5,722 bases of DNA from Ignavibacteria bacterium. Its GTDB lineage: Bacteria; Bacteroidota; Ignavibacteria; Kapaibacteriales; UBA4661. The notes under the pieces are model-generated. The model did not search any database and had not been told where the DNA came from. It saw nothing but the letters and a program-made list of their open reading frames with translations. Shown piece by piece: positions 1 to 5,604 of the stretch (within the stretch, counting starts at the first letter, position 1; every line of letters starts with the position of its first letter). The stretch covers positions 1-5,722 of the forward strand of contig JAAFHM010000321.1 in the NCBI GenBank assembly GCA_013298375.1, in the 5' to 3' direction. Position numbers and translations under genes: made by a program.

Positions 1-195
1 GATAATCTTGATGATTTTCTTTATGCGAATATCACTTGAATCATCTTCTTCACGTGCGCAACGAGGAATAAAGTTGCAAGCAATAATCGCAAAAATTAAA
101 CTGTCAAATAACGGCTTGTATCCTACATCAAAAGGGCAGTTGATGAATACGCTATTTGAGTATGTTGTTCTCGGTAGTTTAGGATTGGGTTTCAT
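1..195 (-). CDS. N-terminal part of an uncharacterised VFINCPFD-motif protein (runs off window)
   Basis: This is an open frame of 65 codons from the ATG at 195-193 to the window edge, with no stop, so the gene continues outside the window. The visible protein has a short basic leader and then SVFINCPFDVGYKPLFDSL (residues 15-33), a hydrophobic stretch FAIIACNFIPRCA, and an acidic EEDDSSDIRIKKI segment. From memory, this order (VFINCPFD, Y-x-PLF, a C-x-F-x-PRCA-like block, then R-x-x-KI) marks a family of soluble bacterial hypothetical proteins. I cannot name its function. The beta-strand/helix alternation would suit a Rossmann-like fold, which is inference. There is no signal peptide, so it is probably cytoplasmic. 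It begins only 15 bases after the stop of the 84-residue gene on the same strand, so the two are probably co-transcribed. The opposite-strand frame here has no recognisable protein character. Confidence 0.75.
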   Translation of the reverse strand, partial: MKPNPKLPRTTYSNSVFINCPFDVGYKPLFDSLIFAIIACNFIPRCAREEDDSSDIRIKKIIKII

Positions 196-210
196 ACAGA
201 AAAAACTTCA

Positions 211-465
211 TTATTGCTTAGGATGCTTTTTCTTGTAGGCAATAACGGCTCTTTCTGCTTTCAGAGCTGTCTTTTTTGTGATTGCCGGATTTGATTTAAT
301 CTTGGTTGCTTTAACACGAACGCCTTTGAACTTTGTATTTTTCGACTCCATAAAGCGTCCAGACTCTGTGTCAATCTTGATATAATGACCAGTTGTTGGG
401 TTGAGAACTTGTATTCTATCGGCAACCTGCCCGTGCCGATAACCTTTGCCAGTGTTCGTTGCCAT
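211..465 (-). CDS. Small basic uncharacterised protein, 84 aa
   Basis: This complete 84-residue frame is preceded by AAGGAG at 480-475, nine bases before the ATG. It is the clearest Shine-Dalgarno in the window and fixes the start. The protein is soluble and lysine/arginine-rich, with no signal peptide or membrane segment. Residues 8-50 contain GYRHGQVADRIQVLNP, then TGHYIKIDTESGRFM and FKGVR. From memory these are hallmarks of a family of short bacterial proteins of unknown role. The C-terminal third (residues 51-84) is almost all Lys/Ala/Ile and could bind nucleic acid or be an extended tail. It forms a tight pair with the VFINCPFD protein 15 bases downstream. The AT-rich composition contrasts with the YggS gene upstream. 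Real gene: confident. Function: unknown. Confidence 0.8.
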   Translation of the reverse strand: MATNTGKGYRHGQVADRIQVLNPTTGHYIKIDTESGRFMESKNTKFKGVRVKATKIKSNPAITKKTALKAERAVIAYKKKHPKQ

Positions 466-474
466 AATTATTAT

Positions 475-480
475 CTCCTT
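475..480 (-). promoter_or_regulatory. Shine-Dalgarno AAGGAG of the 84-aa gene
   Basis: On the minus strand AAGGAG is followed by nine A/T bases and then the ATG at 465-463. It is notable because the YggS, lipoprotein, regulator and kinase starts in this window have no comparable site. That supports a different origin for the small-gene cassette. Confidence 0.75.
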
Positions 481-570
481 GCTTCAAAATTGTTTGATTT
501 TCGATAACTATTTTAAATCTGAATCTAGCTATCCTCTTCTTCGTCGCCTATCGGATTGCTAAACCCTCCG

Positions 571-1311
571 CTACGGCATCGAAACTGACCTCGCACCAAA
601 AATCGCCGTCCCAACGCGCACCATCGTTGCACCTTCTTGAATCGCCGCCTCGTAATCGCCGCTCATACCCATTGAAAGCTCGTCAAAAGCGCCTTGCTGT
701 GCGGCTTCGGGGAATTTGAGGCGTAATTCATAGCGCAAAGAGCGTAAAAGGCGAAACATCGGGCGCACAAACTCCGCATCATCGCTAAATGCCGCAATCG
801 TCATCAGCCCGCGAACACGAATATTCGGCAGTTGCAGAGCGACTTCGGCAAGATCGTAGATTTCATGCGGTTCGCAGCCGGATTTCGACGCTTCGCCGGA
901 AGTGTTGACTTGCAACAGCACATCAATCGTTCGACCCAGATTCAAAGCGCTTTTTGCAATCTCCTTCGCAAGCCGCTCCGAATCGACCGAGTGGATGCAG
1001 GTGACGAAGGGCGCAATCATTTTTACTTTATTCGTCTGCAAATGCCCGATAAAGTGCCATTCTGCGCTGTTCTGCGGCAATGCCGAGCCTTTATCCTTGA
1101 GTTCTTGAGCATAATTTTCACCAAAAGCAGGCAAACCCGCTTCCAGAGCGGCTTGCAGAACCTCAATCGGTTGGGTTTTCGACACAGCTATCACGCGCAC
1201 CGCATCGGGTGAGCGCTTGGCTGCAAGCGCCGCATCCGCAACCGAGCGCGATATGGCATCGTAGCGGGAGCGAAGTTCTTGGGCGAGGGGCGAGAGTGCT
1301 GGATTATTCAT
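571..1311 (-). CDS. yggS: YggS/PLPBP family pyridoxal 5'-phosphate-binding protein
   Basis: This is a 246-residue protein of the COG0325 family, a cytoplasmic PLP carrier with the alanine-racemase N-terminal barrel fold. The family helps control vitamin B6 and amino/keto-acid homeostasis and has no established enzymatic reaction. Visible signatures in order are AVSKTQ with the Schiff-base lysine K45, FGENYAQE (63-70), WHFIGHLQTNK (85-95), QVNTSGEASKSG (134-145), RGLMTI (167-172), SMGMSGDYEAAIQEG (213-227) and RVGTAIFG (232-239). The set is complete and the length suits the family. I chose the ATG at 1311. The in-frame ATG at 1425 would add 38 residues of non-family sequence and overlap the upstream gene. 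No Shine-Dalgarno is seen. The gene lies 97 bases downstream of the lipoprotein gene on the same strand, so an operon is possible. Confidence 0.95.
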   Translation of the reverse strand: MNNPALSPLAQELRSRYDAISRSVADAALAAKRSPDAVRVIAVSKTQPIEVLQAALEAGLPAFGENYAQELKDKGSALPQNSAEWHFIGHLQTNKVKMIAPFVTCIHSVDSERLAKEIAKSALNLGRTIDVLLQVNTSGEASKSGCEPHEIYDLAEVALQLPNIRVRGLMTIAAFSDDAEFVRPMFRLLRSLRYELRLKFPEAAQQGAFDELSMGMSGDYEAAIQEGATMVRVGTAIFGARSVSMP

Positions 1312-1408
1312 AGCACGAAATTTACAAAAATTTCCGACAAGTAAGCGGACTTTGGCACAAAAAAAGCGTGTTTCGCAAAAATTGGCTCTTTTTACGAGCG
1401 GCGGCTTC

Positions 1409-2083
1409 TCATTTTCCATCCTCAAGATTGAGAATCATATCGTGAAGATGCGCAAAAGCAATACCGCCAATGATAGCGCCTTCTGCGCGTTGCTGTTGAA
1501 CACTTTCGGAAGAAGGAAGCGATTTAGTAATGGAGCCGAGAACGCCCGTAATTGTTGCGCCGTCGCCCGTTTTTTCGGAAAGATTAGTCAGCCAAGTGAG
1601 CGCAGAGCGGCTAATGTTCGCACCCGCAGCAACGGTGCGGAGTTTGAGGCTAATGGTTGCATCGCCGTCTTTGGGGTCGGTGGTGCGGTCGAAAGGAGGA
1701 ATCACAATGCGGCGACGCTTGATAACGTCGCTTTCGACAAAAAGCGCCAGCGTGGGTTTGGCAAGAATCAAGTCAAATTCGACATTGAGCATTTTGCCAT
1801 TAACTTTGCGTTGCACGTTGCGAATCCAGACAACGTGCGTTTCGCCAAACTCCACGATGGTCGCCCAACGTGGCTCGGCGTTTTCGATATAACCGATAAG
1901 CCCTGATTTTATGCCAAAGTTCTCTGATTGCATCCCCGCTTCGGTTTTAATGTCGAATTGGTAATCGCGTTTTTGTGGTGTGCGCAGGGCGCTCGTGCTG
2001 ACTTCGGCGGTGCGGCAAGCGCTGAATGCGAGTGATAGTGCGGCAATCACGGGAAGAATACGTCCGAAAAATTGAGAAGTCAT
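1409..2083 (-). CDS. Probable lipoprotein of unknown function, 224 aa
   Basis: The N-terminus looks like a type II signal peptide: one arginine at residue 8, a hydrophobic core over residues 9-20, then FSAC with C23 as the candidate lipidated cysteine. Phenylalanine at -3 is a weak match to the usual L/V lipobox, so lipidation is likely rather than sure. The mature part has alternating hydrophobic residues typical of beta structure, for example YQFDIKTE, ATIVEFGETHVVWIRNV and MLNVEFDLILAKPTLALFVESD. It then has a basic-hydrophobic RRRIVIPPFDRTTDPKDG block, and a glycine-rich hydrophobic patch near the end (AIIGGIAFAHL). I recognise no domain family. By inference it is anchored in the envelope facing the periplasm. 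It starts 250 bases from the divergent regulator and precedes yggS. No Shine-Dalgarno is seen. Confidence 0.8.
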   Translation of the reverse strand: MTSQFFGRILPVIAALSLAFSACRTAEVSTSALRTPQKRDYQFDIKTEAGMQSENFGIKSGLIGYIENAEPRWATIVEFGETHVVWIRNVQRKVNGKMLNVEFDLILAKPTLALFVESDVIKRRRIVIPPFDRTTDPKDGDATISLKLRTVAAGANISRSALTWLTNLSEKTGDGATITGVLGSITKSLPSSESVQQQRAEGAIIGGIAFAHLHDMILNLEDGK

Positions 2084-2116
2084 ACTTGGGGAAAGAAATG
2101 GATTGTGGGATTTTTT

Positions 2117-2225
2117 GTCACTGCTCAGGTACGGGGCGAGGGTCTGCCTTTTTAGGCAGGCTCTCGCTTGCGGCGCGGGAGCGAGATCTCGCTGGGAAGC
2201 GAAACCCTCGAACTTGACCAGTTAC
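2117..2225. repeat. 109-bp foldable element with imperfect terminal inverted repeats (copy 1)
   Basis: The left end GTCACTGCTCAGGT (2117-2130) pairs with the right end ACTTGACCAGTTAC (2212-2225) at 11 of 14 positions. These ends match those of the element at 3194-3350 in 12/14 and 13/14 bases. Inside, CGAGGGT (2137-2143) pairs with ACCCTCG (2204-2210). CTGCCT/AGGCAG (2144-2159) closes a four-T loop. TCTCGCT (2162-2168) can pair with AGCGAGA (2180-2186), or AGCGAGATCTCGCT (2180-2193) can form a 14-bp palindrome. The element is bordered by T6 on the left and T7 on the right, which could be a target duplication or an insertion preference for T tracts. It fills much of the divergent spacer between the lipoprotein and regulator genes. 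I read it as a MITE-like or REP-like repeat. A structured RNA or a plus-strand terminator (fold followed by T7) is the alternative. Confidence 0.6.
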
Positions 2226-2333
2226 TTTTTTTCAAGAACGCACAAAAATACGGAATATTCCCTATGGCGCGGCATGGAAATACGCCGTACATTTGCAGAC
2301 AATCATTTTTTTCTCATTTTTTCTCGTGCTGCC

Positions 2334-2954
2334 ATGAATATCAGTGTTGCCATTATTGAGGATGAACAGCTCTACCGTGAGCATTTGAGAGCCATCGTGA
2401 CTTCGACCGACGGTTTGGAATGTGTTGGTGTCTATCACAATGCCGAATATGCTTTGGAGAAATTACCGGAGTTACAACCTCGTATAGTGTTGATGGATAT
2501 TGGTTTGCCGTCTATGACGGGAAATGAATGTGCATCGGCGCTCAAAAAACTGATTCCCAGTGTGCATATTTTGATGTTCACGGTTTTTGAAGATCCCGAC
2601 CGTATTTTTGAGGCATTACAAGCCGGAGCAGGTGGGTATTTACTGAAAAGCGCGACAAAGCCCCGTATCGTCGAAGCCATCTTCGACCTTGCCAATGGCG
2701 GTTCGCCGCTTACGCCGCAGGTTGCCCGCAAACTTGTTGATGTCTTTCGCCCTGATCCGCTTTTAGCGAATCTTACGCCCCGCGAAACCGAGATTTTAGG
2801 CTTGCTTGCGCAAGGACTTCAGTACAGGCATATCGCCGAACAGCTTTTTATCAGCGTTAAAACCGTCGGACGGCATATTTTCAATATCTACGAAAAACTG
2901 CACGTCAACACTAACGTTGATGCGGTGCGGAAGTACCTTCGCGGGCGGATGTAG
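2334..2954 (+). CDS. NarL/FixJ-family response regulator transcription factor
   Basis: This 206-residue cytoplasmic DNA-binding regulator has two domains. The receiver domain (about 3-120) has the acidic pair E9/D10, the phospho-acceptor D55 in LMDIGLP, T83 after LMF, and the conserved lysine K105 in YLLKS. The LuxR/GerE-type helix-turn-helix (about 145-206) has LTPRETEILGLLAQG, then HIAEQLFISVKTVGRHIFNIYEKLHV with the recognition helix around 174-185. All switch residues are present, so it should be functional. I chose the ATG at 2334 because it immediately precedes beta-1 (ISVAIIEDE). The frame is open upstream to 2103, but that part is non-homologous and crosses the structured repeat. No Shine-Dalgarno is visible. 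It converges with the histidine kinase at 3413-5551, whose HisKA_3 type normally partners NarL-type regulators. Pairing is therefore likely, but the target genes are unknown. Confidence 0.95.
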   Translation: MNISVAIIEDEQLYREHLRAIVTSTDGLECVGVYHNAEYALEKLPELQPRIVLMDIGLPSMTGNECASALKKLIPSVHILMFTVFEDPDRIFEALQAGAGGYLLKSATKPRIVEAIFDLANGGSPLTPQVARKLVDVFRPDPLLANLTPRETEILGLLAQGLQYRHIAEQLFISVKTVGRHIFNIYEKLHVNTNVDAVRKYLRGRM

Positions 2955-2955
2955 C

Positions 2956-3198
2956 TTGTGTATTCGGGTAGTTGACGATGTTTTTGTACATTTGCTTGGC
3001 AGAAAATATCAGCGTATTGATGCACCAGTTTTGGTGGTGGAAGTGCAGTTTCAGCATGATGAGCAGCTTTATACGCGGCTTGTCAGCGAAACAGCGTTAT
3101 TGCAGATGCAGTATCCCGAACGCAAAAAATGGCAAATGCTCCTGGTGCTACCGTCAAGGAGCATTGATGTTGACGCGGGAATCTGGGAAATTATGTAA
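2956..3198 (+). pseudogene. Remnant of an Rpn/DUF2887-type PD-(D/E)XK nuclease (putative transposase family)
   Basis: Directly after the regulator stop, an open frame without a credible start encodes VDDVFVHLLG, then YQRIDAPVLVVEVQFQ, LYTRLVSETALLQMQYP, and WQMLLVLPSRSIDV. The order EVQFQ, Y-x-R-x-x-x-E, QYP, W-x-x-x-x-x-PSRSI is what I know from DUF2887/Rpn-family recombination-promoting nucleases. The aspartate of RID and the E-x-Q of VEVQ would be the catalytic D and E-x-Q/K. The segment normally lying between RID and the EVQ strand is very short here, as if about ten residues were deleted. The N-terminal region is also missing and the frame stops right after the conserved block. The TAA stop (3196-3198) lies inside the left inverted repeat of the element at 3194-3350, so insertion of that element may have ended the frame. 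Most likely a decayed gene; a very short active protein is less likely. Confidence 0.6.
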
Positions 3199-3350
3199 CT
3201 GGTCAGGTGCGCTTGTCCGTCCTACGCTTTCCTAAGCGTAGAACGGATTTCCCGGAACTACTTCAAAAAAAACAGTACCGGGAAAACCTTCCGGGGCGGC
3301 AGCGTTCTGGCACTCCTCAGCCGTCGGAAGGAGATACCTGACCAGTTACA
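3194..3350. repeat. 157-bp foldable element with perfect 15-bp terminal inverted repeats (copy 2)
   Basis: The ends TGTAACTGGTCAGGT (3194-3208) and ACCTGACCAGTTACA (3336-3350) are exact reverse complements. Between them lie three stem-loops in series: 3217-3246 (13-bp stem, one C/A mismatch, loop TCCT), 3248-3285 (TTTCCCGG with CCGGGAAA around an A-rich loop), and 3287-3331 (CCTTCCG with CGGAAGG). With the ends paired, the whole unit is a closed junction with three arms. It contains no gene. The termini match those of the 2117-2225 element but the interiors differ. No clean target-site duplication is seen: the flanks are AAATTA on the left and ATTTAC on the right. It is probably a MITE-like/REP-like non-autonomous repeat. 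A structured RNA is the alternative. Confidence 0.65.
3217..3246 (+). repeat. Hairpin copy A of a 29-bp palindromic repeat
   Basis: Positions 3217-3245 match 3369-3397 in 27 of 29 bases. Here the stem is 13 bp with one C/A mismatch and loop TCCT. Only ATTT follows, so it is a poor terminator on its own. It forms the first arm of the 157-bp element. Confidence 0.7.
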
Positions 3351-3369
3351 ATTTACTATCGCTTTACAC

Positions 3370-3402
3370 CGTCCTACGCTTTCCCAAGCGTAGGACGTTT
3401 TT
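3370..3402 (+). terminator. Rho-independent terminator (hairpin copy B)
   Basis: Positions 3370-3397 form a perfect 12-bp stem (CGTCCTACGCTT with AAGCGTAGGACG) closed by loop TCCC. Five T follow on the plus strand (3398-3402). This would stop plus-strand transcription from the regulator/nuclease-remnant side before it enters the kinase gene antisense. On the minus strand the hairpin begins 16 bases beyond the kinase stop, but no T tract follows there, so it would be weaker for the kinase transcript. Confidence 0.75.
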
Positions 3403-3412
3403 ACCGTAGGGG

Positions 3413-5551
3413 CTAGACCGCCACCACAATCTCCACCCTCGTTCCCGCATCACTACTGGCAAGCGTAAATTTTCCACCGATTTCTTCAATACGGCGTTGC
3501 ATATTGTTCATCCCATTGCCGAAACGCCGCGTATTGCTTGGGTCGAAGCCGCGTCCGTTGTCGGTGAGGACAACGCGCAAGGTGCGGTCGGCGGCGCACT
3601 CAATCGCAATACCCGCCATGCTTGCGCCGGAGTGCTTGACGACGTTGTTCAAACATTCTTTGACCACCAAAAACACGCTCCGGCGCACCCCGCCCGCCAT
3701 TATTATTTCCGGCATATCCGACGCAACACTCCATTCCAAGCGGATTCCGGCGCGGTCGAGATAGTCATCGGCATACTCGCGGATGTATGCTGCCAGATTG
3801 GCAAGCGTGTCGTTTTCCGGCTTCGTCAGCCAGACCACACCCGCCATTGCTTTCATCACCTCTTGTGCCGCACGTGTGAGTTCATTCGGCGCTTCAGATC
3901 CTCCTTCACCTTCGCTATCTGTTTCGGAGGATTGTGCGGCAATGCTGGAAAGCAGCAGAATTTTCGTCATGCCCGGACCCAATTCGTCGTGCAAATCCTG
4001 CGAAATCCGTCCACGCTCTTTTTCGAGCGCAATTTCCTTTTCAAGCCGTTCTCGTTGCAAGGCGAGTTCCTGCTCTAAACGCTTGGTTTCCAGCAATCGT
4101 GCGGCTTCCAAGCGTTCTTTCTGCAAGGCGAGTTCTCGCTTGAATTTCTGACGGGAAATCATCCGCGTCGTACCAACGACAAGCCCAATGCCGCCCACCA
4201 GCACCAGCGCATAAAACCATGCTGTTCGCCAAAAAGGTGGCACAATCCGAACCCGCAGCGACGTTCCCACCTCGTTCCAAACGCCATCGTTGTTGCAGGC
4301 GCGTACGCGGAACAGGTAGTCGCCCGGCGGCAAACCCGCATACCGCGCCGTGCGCAGCGTTCCCGCTTGCACCCAGCTTTTGTCAATGCCTTCCATCATG
4401 TAGGCGTACTGGTTTTTTTCGGGGTCGGTAAATTCCAGTGCGGCAAACTCGAACGCCAGCGTGTTGTCCGTCCACGCGAGGTTGAGGGCGGTGAGTTCGC
4501 TTACTTCGGCGATGCCATGTTGTGGTGTGTTGTCCCCAAAGCCGCGCCACAGATCGCTGTACGGCTTTTCGTTGATGAGGATATTGGTAATGGCGACGGG
4601 CGGTTTTTCGGGATTATCGCGCACCGAATCGGGATGAAAAATATTGAAGCCGTTCACGCCGCCAAAGAGCATCCAGCCTTTCATGCGCCCGTCAGTACCG
4701 CCTTTGCGCAGGCGCACAAACGAGGAACGGTCGAACTCGTAGGACTGCAAACCGTCGTAGGGCGAGTAATTACGCCATGTTTTGTCGGCTTTGTTGAACC
4801 TCGACAAACCCCGATTCGTACTTATCCACAAATTGCCGTTGTCGTCGGGTAGAATGCCATAGACGTAGCTGTTCGGCATCCCGTTAGATTCGTTGTAGTG
4901 CGTAAACCGCTTTGTTGCTGGGTCGAAGTGGTCGAGACCGCGAATGGTGGCTATCCACATCGTGCCGTCGGTGTCCTCGTGGAAATGCTTGATAGTGTTG
5001 TCGGCAAGAGAGTTTGGGTTGTTCGCGTCGTGCCGAAAGCGCGTGAATAGGTGCGGCGTGGAGTCTTTGCCTGAAAAGCGGATGCGGTCAGCATCGGCGG
5101 GGTCGAAGACGGTGATGCCTTCGTCGCCCGCCCAGATGCGCCCTTTGCTGTCCACCTGAAGCGTTGTGCCAAGATTGGGAAAGGTGTGGGTGAATTTTTG
5201 CGTGGTAGGGTCGAAGCGGAATATACAATTATCGTACAGATTTGCTAACCACAATGCACCGAAGCGGTCTTGAGCAATACTGATAATTGTTTTGAGACGA
5301 GAGGTCATCGGCACTGTTATTAAGTGTATAACGGGCTGTTCGGAATCTGGTTTTTCAATACGGATAATTGAAGATTTTTCCTCATCAGCTGCCCATACGA
5401 TACCGCTTTTATCGCAAAAGACCGCCCGAATAATTTGTTTTTCTAGAAAAGAACGAATCTCACCTGTTGAAGGATTAAAACGATTTATTCCACCTCCGAT
5501 ACTGGCTATCCAGACATACCCAGAACTATCTTCCGCCATGCCCCAGAGCAT
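3413..5551 (-). CDS. Propeller-type sensor histidine kinase (Reg_prop-Y_Y_Y-HisKA_3-HATPase), 5'-truncated
   Basis: The 712-residue frame carries about seven two-component-regulator propeller repeats (W-containing blades near residues 14, 53, 101, 140, 199, 242 and 293). A Y_Y_Y immunoglobulin-like domain follows (about 365-436, with LPPGDYLFRVRACNNDG). Next come one membrane helix (about 445-465), a coiled coil of four 11-residue repeats (473-516), and a HisKA_3 dimerisation domain with H521 in QDLHDELGPG. The HATPase domain has an N box (KECLNNVVKHSG, 631-642), a G1 box (DNGRGFD, 664-670) and a G2 box (GNGMNNMQRRIEEIGG, 678-693). The catalytic half is complete. The N-terminus is not: there is no signal peptide, although the propeller should be periplasmic, and family members usually carry about twice as many repeats. 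In-frame homology seems to continue upstream of the ATG (FGQLNSN) until a TGA at 5602-5600. The product is probably inactive as a sensor or mislocalised. The likely partner is the regulator at 2334-2954. Confidence 0.9.
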   Translation of the reverse strand: MLWGMAEDSSGYVWIASIGGGINRFNPSTGEIRSFLEKQIIRAVFCDKSGIVWAADEEKSSIIRIEKPDSEQPVIHLITVPMTSRLKTIISIAQDRFGALWLANLYDNCIFRFDPTTQKFTHTFPNLGTTLQVDSKGRIWAGDEGITVFDPADADRIRFSGKDSTPHLFTRFRHDANNPNSLADNTIKHFHEDTDGTMWIATIRGLDHFDPATKRFTHYNESNGMPNSYVYGILPDDNGNLWISTNRGLSRFNKADKTWRNYSPYDGLQSYEFDRSSFVRLRKGGTDGRMKGWMLFGGVNGFNIFHPDSVRDNPEKPPVAITNILINEKPYSDLWRGFGDNTPQHGIAEVSELTALNLAWTDNTLAFEFAALEFTDPEKNQYAYMMEGIDKSWVQAGTLRTARYAGLPPGDYLFRVRACNNDGVWNEVGTSLRVRIVPPFWRTAWFYALVLVGGIGLVVGTTRMISRQKFKRELALQKERLEAARLLETKRLEQELALQRERLEKEIALEKERGRISQDLHDELGPGMTKILLLSSIAAQSSETDSEGEGGSEAPNELTRAAQEVMKAMAGVVWLTKPENDTLANLAAYIREYADDYLDRAGIRLEWSVASDMPEIIMAGGVRRSVFLVVKECLNNVVKHSGASMAGIAIECAADRTLRVVLTDNGRGFDPSNTRRFGNGMNNMQRRIEEIGGKFTLASSDAGTRVEIVVAV

Positions 5552-5604
5552 ATTTGAGTTGAGTTGCCCAAAAGCTATTTTTTTCGTTCGCTTAATATCT
5601 CACC

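Noticed and set aside
8..238. 76-codon plus-strand open frame
   Set aside because: It lies antisense to the VFINCPFD gene and the end of the 84-residue gene, which have protein-like sequence and, for the latter, a strong Shine-Dalgarno.
386..394. TGACCAGTT, resembling the right end of the repeat elements
   Set aside because: It is only nine bases, lies inside the 84-residue coding sequence and has no inverted partner nearby; chance match.
466..570. Possible terminator or RNA in the spacer between yggS and the 84-residue gene
   Set aside because: I found no stable stem followed by a T tract, and no RNA-like structure; only the Shine-Dalgarno is supported.
1312..1425. Longer YggS start at 1425
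   Set aside because: The added 38 residues do not resemble the family N-terminus and would overlap the lipoprotein stop by 17 bases; the ATG at 1311 gives a normal family length.
832..1906. Long plus-strand open frames across yggS and the lipoprotein gene
   Set aside because: They are shadows of the minus-strand genes, with no domain character.
2214..2219. TTGACC as a -35 promoter box for the regulator
   Set aside because: No acceptable -10 box lies 16-18 bases downstream, and the bases belong to the repeat terminus.
2252..2261. Palindrome GGAATATTCC in front of the regulator
   Set aside because: A single 10-bp palindrome without a second copy or promoter context is not enough to call an operator.
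2103..2333. Upstream extension of the response regulator
   Set aside because: This stretch is coded through the inverted-repeat element and is not receiver-like; the domain begins directly at the ATG at 2334.
3497..5159. Plus-strand open frames and alternative minus frames within the kinase
   Set aside because: They overlap a gene with unmistakable domain motifs and show only biased composition.
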